64,000 bases of DNA from Terriglobia bacterium (GTDB taxonomy: Bacteria; Acidobacteriota; Terriglobia; Terriglobales; Acidobacteriaceae). The translations under genes and the position numbers were made by a program. Shown piece by piece: positions 15,789 to 24,064 of the stretch (position 1 is the stretch's first letter; each line of letters opens with the position of its first letter). The stretch lies in assembly GCA_020073495.1 (NCBI GenBank), contig JAIQFD010000004.1:175001-239000 (forward strand). The letters run 5' to 3'. The notes beneath the pieces were generated by a model. It did no database searches, was not told the origin of the DNA, and worked only from the letters and a program-made list of their open reading frames with translations.

Positions 15789-17173
15789 AGGAGCACCCGC
15801 CGGTTCCAGCAAGAAGCACACGATACGAGTGGCTTCCAACAGTACCTAAGCACTGGGATGTAAACCGTATTAGGTACACCACGTATGTTAAGGGCCGGAT
15901 AGGGTGGCAAGGGCTGCGATCAGATGAGTTCGTCGATGCGGGGCCTTACCTCGTGACTGGCACGGATTTCCGCGATGGGCAGATTGATTGGAGCAACTGC
16001 TATCACATCTCCGAGCAGCGGTTCCACGAAGATCCCTACATTCACCTTCGGGAAGGCGACCTGCTTATCACGAAGGACGGCACCATCGGGAAGGTCGCTG
16101 TGGTGACAGAGATGCGAGGACCGGCATCTTTGAACAGTGGCGTGTTCGTGACGAGGCCATTAGCGTCCGACTACATCACGCGGTTCATGTACTGGGTCCT
16201 TTGTTCGCAGGTGTTCTCTGAGTTCATCGAAGTGCGCAAGACTGGAACGACGATCTCGCACCTCTATCAAAACGTCTTCGATGATTTTGCCTACCCTGTA
16301 CCTCCCATCGAGGAGCAGATTGCCATCGCCGCCTTCCTCGATCGCGAAACGGCTCGAATAGACCGCTTAATCGAACAGAAGGCGATGCTTTCGGAGAACT
16401 TGAAGAAAAGGCTGGATGCATTCGTATTCCACGCGGTGACAGGTTCACTGGGTAATGCGGACAAACGGAAACCATCTGGCTTGGAACTCTGTCCGCTTGT
16501 CCCGGCAGATTGGAAAGCCGAGCGACTGAAATGGTGGGTAAGTTTGTTCAGTGGCTTTGCCTTCACTGGGGAGCACTTTCGGAAGTCAGAGGACGAATGG
16601 CCGGTGCTGGTGACGCCTGGTAATTTTCACCCCGATGGCGGCCTTTACTTCGATAGCGGTAACCGTACCGTCTATGACTCTGCCGAGGTTCCGAAGGACT
16701 ACACGCTGCGTCCTCGCGATTTGGTCGTGGTCATGACCGACCTGTCATACAAACGGCTCATTCTCAGCCGAGCCGAGTTTGTCCCTGAAGGCGAGTACCT
16801 ACTCAATCAGCGAATTGCTCGCGTGGATGTACACCCTGGAAAAAGGCACGAGTTATTGCCGGAGTACCTCCGACTGGGAATCAACACAGTGGTCAGGGAG
16901 CAAGTGCTTCCGACCACAAACGGTGCGACCGTCTTCCACACTTCAGCCGCCAAGATTCTCAATTGTGTGGTGTTCATTCCGCCCTATGAGGAACAGCATA
17001 GAATCGTGGATTCCGTCAACACTGAGCATCATAGGATGCAGGGATTACGAGACGATATTGCATCGGCTATTCGGAATCTGACTGAGTACCGAAGTGCTCT
17101 CATCACTGCCGCCGTGTCTGGCCAACTCGATGTCTGCAACTACAGGGTGCATGAGGCAGCGTCATGCCCGTAG
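15785..17173 (+). CDS. hsdS: type I restriction-modification specificity subunit
   Basis: This 462-aa protein has the standard layout of two target-recognition domains (about 15-170 and 235-400). Each is followed by a conserved helix region: PPIEEQIAIAAFLDRETARI near 178 and PPYEEQHRIVDSVNTEH near 400. The helices act as a ruler between the two half-sites of the bipartite DNA target. The target sequence cannot be read from the protein. It overlaps hsdM at its start and hsdR at its end (10 bases), and no frameshift or internal inverted repeat suggesting phase variation is present. Confidence 0.95.
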   Translation: MKEHPPVPARSTRYEWLPTVPKHWDVNRIRYTTYVKGRIGWQGLRSDEFVDAGPYLVTGTDFRDGQIDWSNCYHISEQRFHEDPYIHLREGDLLITKDGTIGKVAVVTEMRGPASLNSGVFVTRPLASDYITRFMYWVLCSQVFSEFIEVRKTGTTISHLYQNVFDDFAYPVPPIEEQIAIAAFLDRETARIDRLIEQKAMLSENLKKRLDAFVFHAVTGSLGNADKRKPSGLELCPLVPADWKAERLKWWVSLFSGFAFTGEHFRKSEDEWPVLVTPGNFHPDGGLYFDSGNRTVYDSAEVPKDYTLRPRDLVVVMTDLSYKRLILSRAEFVPEGEYLLNQRIARVDVHPGKRHELLPEYLRLGINTVVREQVLPTTNGATVFHTSAAKILNCVVFIPPYEEQHRIVDSVNTEHHRMQGLRDDIASAIRNLTEYRSALITAAVSGQLDVCNYRVHEAASCP

Positions 17174-20100
17174 ACCACCGCGAAAAGGCGTTCGAGAGCG
17201 CCATCGAGCACCACCTGATCACGAAAGCCGGGTACTCCAAGACCGAGCAGGCGCACTTCGTCCAGGAGCGGGCTCTCGACACGACGCAACTCATCCCCTT
17301 CATCCAGGAGACACAGAGGGAAACTTGGGATGCGCTGGTGAAGCTGCACGGCAAAGGGACCGAGACGGTCATACTCGACGATCTTTGCACAGCTATGGAC
17401 TCACGGGGCAGTCTCGACGTGCTGCGGCACGGATTCAAGTGCTACGGCAAGATCATCCGCATTGCGTATTTCGCCCCTGCGCATGGCATGAACCCCGAGA
17501 CGCAGAAGCTGTACGCGGCCAACCGCCTGACCGTCACGCGCCAACTTCTGTTCAAGCCGACCAGCAGCAAGTCGCTCGACGTTGTTCTCAGCCTCAATGG
17601 GATTCCGGTCGCAACCGCCGAACTGAAGAACCCGATGACGGGGCAAACCGTCGAGAACGCCAAATACCAGTACCGGAATGACCGCGATCCGAACGAGCTG
17701 ATATTCCAGTTCAAGAAGCGCACGCTGGTGCATTTCGCCGTTGATCCCGACGAGGTTTACATGACTACACGCCTCACCGGGAAGAGCACTCATTTCCTGC
17801 CGTTCAACAAAGGCAATGGCACAGGCGCGGGCAATCCTGACAACCCGAACGGCTACAAGACAGCGTATCTGTGGGAAGAGGTGTTGCAGCGGGACAGTTT
17901 TCTCGACATCCTGCACCGCTTCATTCACCTGGAGATCGACGAGCGCGAGATTCGCGGCAAGCTGGTGCAGAGAGAAAACCTGATCTTTCCGCGCTATCAC
18001 CAGCTAGACGCCGTGCGGAAGCTGGAAGTCGCTGCGAAGGCAGACGGCCCTGGGCACAACTACCTAGTGATGCACTCGGCGGGCAGCGGCAAGAGCAACT
18101 CGATCGCATGGCTGGCGCACAGACTGGCGAGTCTGCACGGGGCGGACGACCAGCGGGTATTCGATTCGGTCGTAGTCGTGACCGACCGCCTCGTGCTCGA
18201 CCAGCAATTGCAAAACACGATTTATCAGTTTGAGCACAAATCCGGTGTGGTCGTAAAGATTGACGAGGATTCCACACAGCTTGCCGAAGCACTGAAGAAC
18301 GCGACACCGATCATCATAACTACGTTACAGAAGTTTCCATTCGTAACAGAGAAGATTGGTGTACTCCCGACGCGCAAGTACGCCGTCATCGTAGATGAGG
18401 CGCACAGTTCGCAATCAGGCGAGGCGGCGGCAGAATTGCGAGGAACTCTGGCGTCAGAGGCGATCCAGCAGCAGGCCAGGCAAGCGGCGGAAGAGCGTGG
18501 TCTGCCAGATTATGAAGAAGAGATTCTCAAGGCGGTTGCCCGGCGGGGACACCAGCCGAACCTCAGCTTCTTCGCGTTCACGGCGACTCCGAAGCACAAG
18601 ACACTTGCCACGTTTGGCAGGCCGGGTCTGGACGGCAAGCCTGAGCCGTTCCACCTTTACAGCATGAGACAGGCCATTGAGGAACGCTTCATCCTCGACG
18701 TGCTGAAGAATTACACGACGTACAAGACATATTTTGGGTTAATCAAGTCCATCAAAGACGATCCCAAGCTGGACAAGCGCAAGGCAGCACGCGCTCTGGC
18801 CCGCTTCGTCAGCTTCCATCCGTACAACATCGCGCAGAAGACGGAAGTGATGATCGAGCACTTCCGCACCTTCACAAAGCACAAGATCGGCGGCAAAGCG
18901 AAAGCGATGGTCGTGACCAATTCCCGTGAGGCAGCGGTTCGCTACAAACTAGAGTTCGACCGCTACATCAGCGAGAAGGGATACACGGACATCAAAACGC
19001 TAGTTGCGTTCTCAGGCAGGGTGGTGCTCGACATCGGTGAGTTCACGGAAGTCAGCATGAACAACGGCATCCGTGAGAAAGAACTGCCGGAGAGGTTCAC
19101 GACCGACGAGTACCAGGTGCTGATCGTCGCCGAGAAGTATCAGACGGGCTTCGATCAGCCGCTGCTTCACACAATGTACGTCGATAAGCGTCTTGCGGAC
19201 GTGCAGGCGGTGCAGACCCTCTCGCGCCTGAACCGCATCCACCCGCTCAAAGAGGATACCTTCGTTCTCGATTTCGTCAACGAGCGGCAGGAGATTCTTG
19301 ATGCTTTCAAGCCGTACTACGAGGTTGCGGCGATAGATGAGATGGCGCAGCCGAGCCAACTTTACGAGTTACAGCACAAGCTAGCAGCCGAACAGGTGTA
19401 CTACGAGAACGAGGTCGAGGCGTTCTGCAAGGTATTCTTCAAGCCGAAGGAGAACCAGACGCCAAGCGACCATGCCCAACTGAACGCATCACTTGATCCG
19501 GCTGTTCGTCGTTTCACCGACTTGGATGAAGTGAAGCAAGAGGAGTTCAAGGGGCTGCTAGTCGCTTTTCGCAACCTGTACTCGTTTCTTGCGCAGATCA
19601 TTCCGTTCCAAGACACCGACTTGGAAAAGCTGTACACGTTCATCCGGTTCCTAGTTGCGAAGCTGCCAAAGGGCCTGCGCGACCGGCTGGAACTCGATGA
19701 TGAGGTTCGGCTCAAGTACTACCGCTTACAGAAGATCAGCGAAGGCTCGATTGTGCTCGAACCCGGCGAACGCGGAGTTGTGAGCGGCCCCACCGCAGTA
19801 GGCACTGGTGCTCGGCACGATGAGAAGGTGGAACTCTCCCGGCTGATCGACATCGTAAATGAGCGATTCGGTACTAACTTCACTCCCGCCGATGAACTTT
19901 TCTTCAACCAAATCCGTGAGGAAGCGGTCGCAGACTCTTCGCTACAGCAGGCCGCATTGGCGAATACGATGGACAACTTCAAGTTCGTGTTCGACAAGGC
20001 TCTGGAAGGGCTGTTCATCGACCGAATGGAGCAGAACGAAGAAATTTTCGCCCGGTACATGAACGACAAGGATTTTCAAAAGCTGGTCGCCAACGTGCTC

Positions 20101-20184
20101 CTGCGCCAGGTCTACAGTCAAATTCACGCCGAGAACGAACAGAAAGCATCGGGTGCGACAACATCGCCGAGTATGAATCGATAA
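17164..20184 (+). CDS. hsdR: type I restriction endonuclease subunit
   Basis: This 1006-aa subunit translocates DNA and cleaves it when the target is unmethylated. The N-terminal nuclease domain contains the PD-(D/E)XK core (ATAELKNPMTGQTVENA near 155-170). A superfamily 2 helicase follows, with Walker A HSAGSGKSNSIAWLAHRL (about 305) and motif II VDEAHSSQSG (about 410). A later motif NRIHPLKEDTFVLDFVNE lies near 690, then a helical C-terminus that binds HsdM. All expected motifs are intact, so the system should be active. It is the last gene of the overlapping hsdM-hsdS-hsdR operon. Confidence 0.95.
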   Translation: MPVDHREKAFESAIEHHLITKAGYSKTEQAHFVQERALDTTQLIPFIQETQRETWDALVKLHGKGTETVILDDLCTAMDSRGSLDVLRHGFKCYGKIIRIAYFAPAHGMNPETQKLYAANRLTVTRQLLFKPTSSKSLDVVLSLNGIPVATAELKNPMTGQTVENAKYQYRNDRDPNELIFQFKKRTLVHFAVDPDEVYMTTRLTGKSTHFLPFNKGNGTGAGNPDNPNGYKTAYLWEEVLQRDSFLDILHRFIHLEIDEREIRGKLVQRENLIFPRYHQLDAVRKLEVAAKADGPGHNYLVMHSAGSGKSNSIAWLAHRLASLHGADDQRVFDSVVVVTDRLVLDQQLQNTIYQFEHKSGVVVKIDEDSTQLAEALKNATPIIITTLQKFPFVTEKIGVLPTRKYAVIVDEAHSSQSGEAAAELRGTLASEAIQQQARQAAEERGLPDYEEEILKAVARRGHQPNLSFFAFTATPKHKTLATFGRPGLDGKPEPFHLYSMRQAIEERFILDVLKNYTTYKTYFGLIKSIKDDPKLDKRKAARALARFVSFHPYNIAQKTEVMIEHFRTFTKHKIGGKAKAMVVTNSREAAVRYKLEFDRYISEKGYTDIKTLVAFSGRVVLDIGEFTEVSMNNGIREKELPERFTTDEYQVLIVAEKYQTGFDQPLLHTMYVDKRLADVQAVQTLSRLNRIHPLKEDTFVLDFVNERQEILDAFKPYYEVAAIDEMAQPSQLYELQHKLAAEQVYYENEVEAFCKVFFKPKENQTPSDHAQLNASLDPAVRRFTDLDEVKQEEFKGLLVAFRNLYSFLAQIIPFQDTDLEKLYTFIRFLVAKLPKGLRDRLELDDEVRLKYYRLQKISEGSIVLEPGERGVVSGPTAVGTGARHDEKVELSRLIDIVNERFGTNFTPADELFFNQIREEAVADSSLQQAALANTMDNFKFVFDKALEGLFIDRMEQNEEIFARYMNDKDFQKLVANVLLRQVYSQIHAENEQKASGATTSPSMNR

Positions 20185-20301
20185 AAGCACTTAAGAAATG
20201 ACAGTGACATGGCCGACAGTACGCTCTGCCTATCTGCCGCAACCCACAAATTCTGGACAAAGAGATGGCTCTCCTGCTGTCTGCGATCGCCGCGAATAAA
20301 G

Positions 20302-20340
20302 CACAAGCTCCCGTCTGACGGGTTTCCTCGCGAGCTTGTG
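20302..20340. repeat. nested inverted repeat at the right end of the hsd block
   Basis: The outer arms CACAAGCTC / GAGCTTGTG (20302-20310 and 20332-20340) are perfect. A second perfect stem, CCCGTC-T-GACGGG, sits inside (20310-20322). It could form a structured RNA end or mark a recombination junction. It lies between hsdR and the ArsR-like remnant. Confidence 0.5.
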
Positions 20341-20341
20341 A

Positions 20342-20443
20342 CCGGCAGCCAAGGTCCAGCACCTCGCCGTTCTGCGCTCCGCCGGCGTGGTCGCCACCCG
20401 CCGCGAAGCAGGCCCTGCTGCAGGTATTTCCGCTGGTTACTGA
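20342..20443 (+). pseudogene. remnant of an ArsR-type helix-turn-helix gene
   Basis: The frame from 20342 to the stop at 20441-20443 reads PAAKVQHLAVLRSAGVVATR-REAG and then loses similarity. This resembles the recognition helix and wing of ArsR-family repressors (consensus like VSRHLAVLREAGLV..RREG). A stop (TGA 20339-20341) lies immediately upstream and no start or metal-site region is found. Only about 25 codons are convincing. It looks like a gene broken at the junction between the hsd block and the pilB-like gene. Confidence 0.45.
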
Positions 20444-20461
20444 GTACCGAGTACTGAGTAC
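20441..20461 (-). repeat. short (GTACTCA)n heptamer array
   Basis: Three units on the minus strand (TGAGTAC, CGAGTAC, TGAGTAC on the plus strand) lie just upstream of the PilB-type ATPase gene. The same heptamer forms larger arrays at 32941, 35054 and elsewhere in the window. Confidence 0.75.
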
Positions 20462-20515
20462 TTAGTTATATAATCCGCCCACTCCCCTAAGACACAGGTA
20501 CAACGAGGTCTCTCG

Positions 20516-22591
20516 ATGGCCAGTCCGACCCAAGCACCCGCGCCGGCGGCTCCTGCCGCAGCGGCTCCCACCACCGGCGGTCTGCATTTCCTGCAGCGCA
20601 TCAAGCTGTTTTCCGCGCTCTCCATCCCCGACTGCGAGCAAGTGGTCAAGCGCATGAAGCGCCGCGACTTCCCTCCCAACCAGGTCATCGTGCGCGAAGG
20701 CGCTCCCGGCACCTCGATGTTCTTCCTCACCGCCGGCAAGGTCGAGGTCCGCAAGAAGGACCCCCACACCGGCATCGACTTCCTCCTGGTCGAGATGGGC
20801 CCCGGACAGAACTTCGGCGAGATGTCCCTGCTCACCGGCAAGCCACGCACCGCTTCCGTCACCGCCGTGCAGGCCACCACCTGCGCCGTCCTCGAGCAGG
20901 CCGACTTCCAGGACCTCCTGCTGAAATACCCCAAGATCGGCATCGCACTCACCACCATCCTCGCCGAGCGTGTCGAAGCCGCCTCGCAGCAGGTCGGCAT
21001 CGAGTACATCAACCTGTCGAAGATGAACTTCGATCCCCGCGTCCTCGGCCTTCTCCCCCAGACCATGATGCTGCAGCATAAAGTCATCGCCGTGGCCTTC
21101 GCCAACAACCGCCTCACCCTCGCCATGGTGAATCCAAACAACATTATCGCGCTCGACGATATACGCCGCATCATCAAGGGGGTGATGATCGAGCCGGTGG
21201 TGACTACGGAAGATGACTTCCGCAAATTCATGAACAGCACCTACCAGACGCTGATGAAGAAGGAGGAGGAGCCGCTGAAGGGCGCCAGCAGCGCCAACCT
21301 CGAGCTGGTGGGGGCCAAGCCGTCGGAGAACGTCATCGACCTGCTGCAATCCGAGATCATCCGCGACCTGCAAATGACAGAGGACCTCGCGGCGACGGGC
21401 GGCGACAGCAAGCAAGAGCTGATGTCGGCGTCGGAAGATGCGCCCATCATCCGCCTGGGGAATTCGATCCTGGGCCTGGCCATCAAGAAGGGGGCCAGCG
21501 ACATCCACGTCGAGCCCATGGAGAAGGAGCTGATCATCCGCTTCCGCATAGACGGCGTGCTGCAGACGGTGCAGAACCTGCCAAAAAAGGTGCAGCTCGG
21601 CCTGATCTCGCGCCTGAAGATCATCTCCAAGCTCGACATCAGCGAAAAGCGCCTGCCGCAGGACGGACGCATCTCGGTCAACATGGAGGGCAAGCCCATC
21701 GACTTCCGCGTCTCCACCGTCCCGGCGAAGTGGGGCGAGAAGATCTGCATGCGCATCCTCGACAAATCGAACACCACGCTCGGCCTCGACAAGGTGGTGG
21801 CGCACGAGCCCACCCTGAAGCTCATCCGCGAGCTCATCAGCCAGCCTTACGGCATCATGTACGTCACCGGGCCGACCGGCTCGGGCAAGACCACCACGCT
21901 GTACTCCGCGCTGGCCGAGATCAACGACCCGGGCATCAACATTTCCACCGCCGAGGACCCCATCGAGTACGACCTGGCCGGGGTCAACCAGATCCAGGCC
22001 AACAAGGACATCGGACTGGACTTCGCGCGGGTGCTGCGCGCCTTCCTCCGCCAGGACCCCGACGTCATCCTGGTGGGCGAGACCCGCGACAAGGAGACCG
22101 CCCACATCGCGGTCGAGGCCGCCCTCACCGGACACCTGGTCTTCACCACCCTGCACACCAACTCGGCCGCCGGCGCCTTCACCCGCCTGGGCGAGATGGG
22201 CATCGAGCCCTTCCTGGTGTCGAGCTCCACCATCGGGGTGATGGCGCAACGCCTGGCGCGTCGCTGCTGCCAGCGCTGCAAGGAGCCCTTCCCCGCCGAC
22301 GACGCCACCTGCGAGTTCATGGGCATGCCCAAGGGCACCACCATCTTCAAGGGCAAGGGCTGCGACGCCTGCAACGGCAAGGGCGTCAAAGGCCGCGTCG
22401 GCATCTACGAAGTCATGAAGATGAACGCCGAGCTGCGCCAGATGGTGGCCAAAGGCGCCCTCACCGAGGACATCCACAACGCCGCCCTCAAGCTGGGCAT
22501 GTGGGACCTGAAGAAGTACGCCGCGTGGCTGCTCACTGAGGGTCTCACCACGGTGGAAGAAGTGCTACAGGTCGTCTCGGTTCAGGAGTAG
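20516..22591 (+). CDS. pilB: PilB/GspE-type secretion ATPase with N-terminal cyclic-nucleotide-binding domain
   Basis: This 691-aa ATPase drives type IV pilus extension or type II secretion. An Ala/Pro leader is followed by a cNMP-binding domain (about 22-145; GQNFGEMSLLTGKPRTASV is the phosphate-binding cassette region). A MshEN/T2SSE N-domain follows (about 160-240, DPRVLGLLPQ...AFANNRLTLAMVNP), which in relatives binds c-di-GMP. The ATPase core has Walker A GPTGSGKTT near 450, the Asp box, and Walker B DVILVGETRDKETAHIA near 515-530. A zinc site CCQRC...CDAC completes the core. The fused cNMP domain suggests control of motility by a nucleotide second messenger. Its 3' end is duplicated twice downstream. 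Confidence 0.9.
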   Translation: MASPTQAPAPAAPAAAAPTTGGLHFLQRIKLFSALSIPDCEQVVKRMKRRDFPPNQVIVREGAPGTSMFFLTAGKVEVRKKDPHTGIDFLLVEMGPGQNFGEMSLLTGKPRTASVTAVQATTCAVLEQADFQDLLLKYPKIGIALTTILAERVEAASQQVGIEYINLSKMNFDPRVLGLLPQTMMLQHKVIAVAFANNRLTLAMVNPNNIIALDDIRRIIKGVMIEPVVTTEDDFRKFMNSTYQTLMKKEEEPLKGASSANLELVGAKPSENVIDLLQSEIIRDLQMTEDLAATGGDSKQELMSASEDAPIIRLGNSILGLAIKKGASDIHVEPMEKELIIRFRIDGVLQTVQNLPKKVQLGLISRLKIISKLDISEKRLPQDGRISVNMEGKPIDFRVSTVPAKWGEKICMRILDKSNTTLGLDKVVAHEPTLKLIRELISQPYGIMYVTGPTGSGKTTTLYSALAEINDPGINISTAEDPIEYDLAGVNQIQANKDIGLDFARVLRAFLRQDPDVILVGETRDKETAHIAVEAALTGHLVFTTLHTNSAAGAFTRLGEMGIEPFLVSSSTIGVMAQRLARRCCQRCKEPFPADDATCEFMGMPKGTTIFKGKGCDACNGKGVKGRVGIYEVMKMNAELRQMVAKGALTEDIHNAALKLGMWDLKKYAAWLLTEGLTTVEEVLQVVSVQE

Positions 22592-23006
22592 CCGAGCGGC
22601 GCAGCCGCGAAGCCCTGAGTGAGCGCAGCGAGTCAAAGGGGTGCATGTGTAGCGCCCGAGCGGCACGGCCGCGGACACTGAATCGAGTACCTTGACGAGT
22701 TGTAAAGTCTGCCCCACCCAGATCAGCGTCTTCTTTTCGGCTGTGCTCAAGACCAATCAGAGCGACGGCCCCGTTCACAACCATAGATATTTCGCATAGA
22801 GAGCGGGATTTCGCGAAAACTCAGAGCTAGGATTCGATATGAGCGCGCTTCTCAGAATTTTAGGGATTTTCGATGGCTTACCGGCGCGAATTTTGCGGCT
22901 TTGCAGTCGTATGTAACCGCCCATTCCCCGTGGAATCAACAACTTGTCGCCAATCCGCGTTTTGTCCGCGGAGGGCAACTTTTTCTTGACTCTTTGCGTC
23001 AAATCT
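22592..23006. other. intergenic region between pilB-like gene and toxin-antitoxin operon
   Basis: This is about 415 bases with no convincing gene. A 75-codon minus-strand frame (22775-23002) is basic but unrecognised and lacks a ribosome-binding site. The region is more AT-rich than its neighbours, especially 22780-23040, consistent with acquired DNA. Just before the TA operon, TTGACT (22987-22992) lies 18 bases from ACTAAT (23010-23015), a reasonable sigma-70 pair that overlaps the operator. Confidence 0.4.
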
Positions 23007-23025
23007 TGTACTAATTAGTAGTACA
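23007..23025. promoter_or_regulatory. operator palindrome of the toxin-antitoxin operon
   Basis: TGTACTAATTAGTAGTACA has perfect 6-bp arms (TGTACT/AGTACA) and a nested ACTAATTAGT palindrome. It overlaps the predicted -10 region 33 bases upstream of the antitoxin start. Further TGTAC half-sites follow to 23045. Autorepression by the antitoxin at such a site is the rule for these modules. Confidence 0.6.
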
Positions 23026-23057
23026 GATTGTACCGATAATGTGTACGGGGGCGTATA

Positions 23058-23381
23058 ATGTTGACAGCGGCTACGAAGGGCCTTGCTACGGTCAAGGTCA
23101 AGCGATCGGAGTTTCGTCAAAGGCAGAGTGACTTTCTTGGGAAAGCCAAGGGGCAGACTGTTGTGGAAGTCACCGCCTGGGATGCTGAAAACGACAAATA
23201 TGTCGTAGATAAGCGGTATTTCGACGATCTCCTTGTGCGCTTCCGTGCGCTTCGGGAAACGCTCAGTATCATGGCGAATCCCAAGTTGTACAACCAACTC
23301 CTGCGTGCGGGGAAAACGATTGATGAAGATGTCCGCCTCGGGAGACTCCACTCATTCGAGGAGGCGTTCGGAGAGGAGTAA
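23058..23381 (+). CDS. Phd/YefM-like antitoxin
   Basis: This 107-aa protein is encoded just upstream of a RelE/ParE-like toxin. The N-terminus (TVKVKRSEFRQRQSDFLGKA) has the strand-helix pattern of Phd/YefM DNA-binding domains, where the antitoxin represses its own promoter. The acidic C-terminus (IDEDVRLGRLHSFEEAFGEE) would wrap the toxin. The family assignment rests on pattern and context and is moderate. The stop is 3 bases before the toxin start, so translation is coupled. The operon lies between the pilB-like gene and a copy of that gene's 3' end. Confidence 0.7.
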   Translation: MLTAATKGLATVKVKRSEFRQRQSDFLGKAKGQTVVEVTAWDAENDKYVVDKRYFDDLLVRFRALRETLSIMANPKLYNQLLRAGKTIDEDVRLGRLHSFEEAFGEE

Positions 23382-23384
23382 TCG

Positions 23385-23741
23385 TTGTACGACATCCAGT
23401 TCACCGATGATGGCCTTCAAGATGTGAGGGCACTTCCAAGAAACATAAGAAACGCACTCGGCAAGGCCATGAAGAAGGAACTGGCGCCCGATCCGGCGCC
23501 CTGTTCGGACGAACTTCGAGAGCCGCTACAAGGCTGGCGCAGTTTTCACCACGGCAAGTACCGCGTAGTGTTCAAGGTGTACAAAAAGGAGCGCATCATA
23601 GCCGTTGCGGGCATCGGGAGGCACGACAAGGACGAAGCTAAGGATATTTATCGGCGACTGGAGGCAGCCGCAAAGCGAGGCAAACTAGCGGAACAAGTTT
23701 TGGCGGCGCTGAAAGGCCTTTCGGCACCACCTAAGCGCTAA
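23385..23741 (+). CDS. RelE/ParE-superfamily toxin
   Basis: This 118-aa protein starts at a TTG (23385) directly after the antitoxin stop, with GAGAGGAG as ribosome-binding site. It has the compact RelE fold pattern: YDIQFTDDGLQDVRALPRNI, LREPLQGWRSFHHGKYRVVF (core strands with the basic/aromatic site) and IIAVAGIGRHDKDEAKDIY. Relatives cleave ribosome-bound mRNA or poison gyrase, and which applies here is undecided. The C-terminal tail of about 25 residues (KRGKLAEQVLAALKG) extends beyond the minimal fold. Confidence 0.85.
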   Translation: MYDIQFTDDGLQDVRALPRNIRNALGKAMKKELAPDPAPCSDELREPLQGWRSFHHGKYRVVFKVYKKERIIAVAGIGRHDKDEAKDIYRRLEAAAKRGKLAEQVLAALKGLSAPPKR

Positions 23742-23768
23742 CCTCCTCGTCTCATAGTCTTAGCGGAG

Positions 23769-23882
23769 AACGCCGCCCTCAAGCTGGGCATGTGGGACCT
23801 GAAGAAGTACGCCGCCTGGCTCTTAACAGAGGGCTTGACTACTGTGGAAGAGGTGCTACAGGTCGTCTCTGTTCAAGAGTGA
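23769..23882 (+). pseudogene. second copy of the 3' end of the pilB-like gene
   Basis: The 37 codons match the last 37 codons of the ATPase gene (22478-22588), ending in TGA instead of TAG. The first 15 codons are identical at nucleotide level. After that, 11 codons differ and every difference is synonymous (for example CTC to TTA, CAG to CAA, TCG to TCT). There is no start codon or upstream ATPase sequence, so the segment is a detached gene end. It closes the toxin-antitoxin cassette. Confidence 0.9.
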
Positions 23883-23937
23883 GGCCGAGCGCAGCGAGCC
23901 CTGAGCGAAGCCGAAGGGCCTGAGCGAAGTCGAAGCG

Positions 23938-23991
23938 GAAGGACTCACGACCGTTGAAGAGGTCCTCCAGGTGGTGAGCGTGCAGGAATAA
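23938..23991 (+). pseudogene. third copy of the 3' end of the pilB-like gene
   Basis: Seventeen codons encode EGLTTVEEVLQVVSVQE and a TAA stop, exactly the C-terminus of the ATPase. Most codons differ from the intact gene but none changes the amino acid. It follows copy 2 after about 55 bases of GAGCGAAGTCGAAG-type repeat, and precedes the promoter of the TcmP gene. Confidence 0.85.
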
Positions 23992-24019
23992 CAGCCGCTG
24001 CTTCAAAGTTGCAACCACT

Positions 24020-24048
24020 TTGACACTTGCTACCGAGGCGAATAAATA
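24020..24048 (+). promoter_or_regulatory. sigma-70 promoter of the TcmP/three-Cys operon
   Basis: TTGACA (24020-24025), a 17-base spacer and TAAATA (24043-24048) form a near-consensus promoter. Transcription would begin about 10 bases before the ATG at 24065, leaving a short leader with AGGACGGG. Confidence 0.7.
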
Positions 24049-24064
24049 GCGAAAATAGGACGGG

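Noticed and set aside
20462-22477. 671-codon open frame on the minus strand opposite the PilB-type gene
   Set aside because: It is a shadow of the GC-rich coding frame: composition is His/Asp/Leu/Gly-biased with no domain, while the plus-strand frame has all ATPase motifs.
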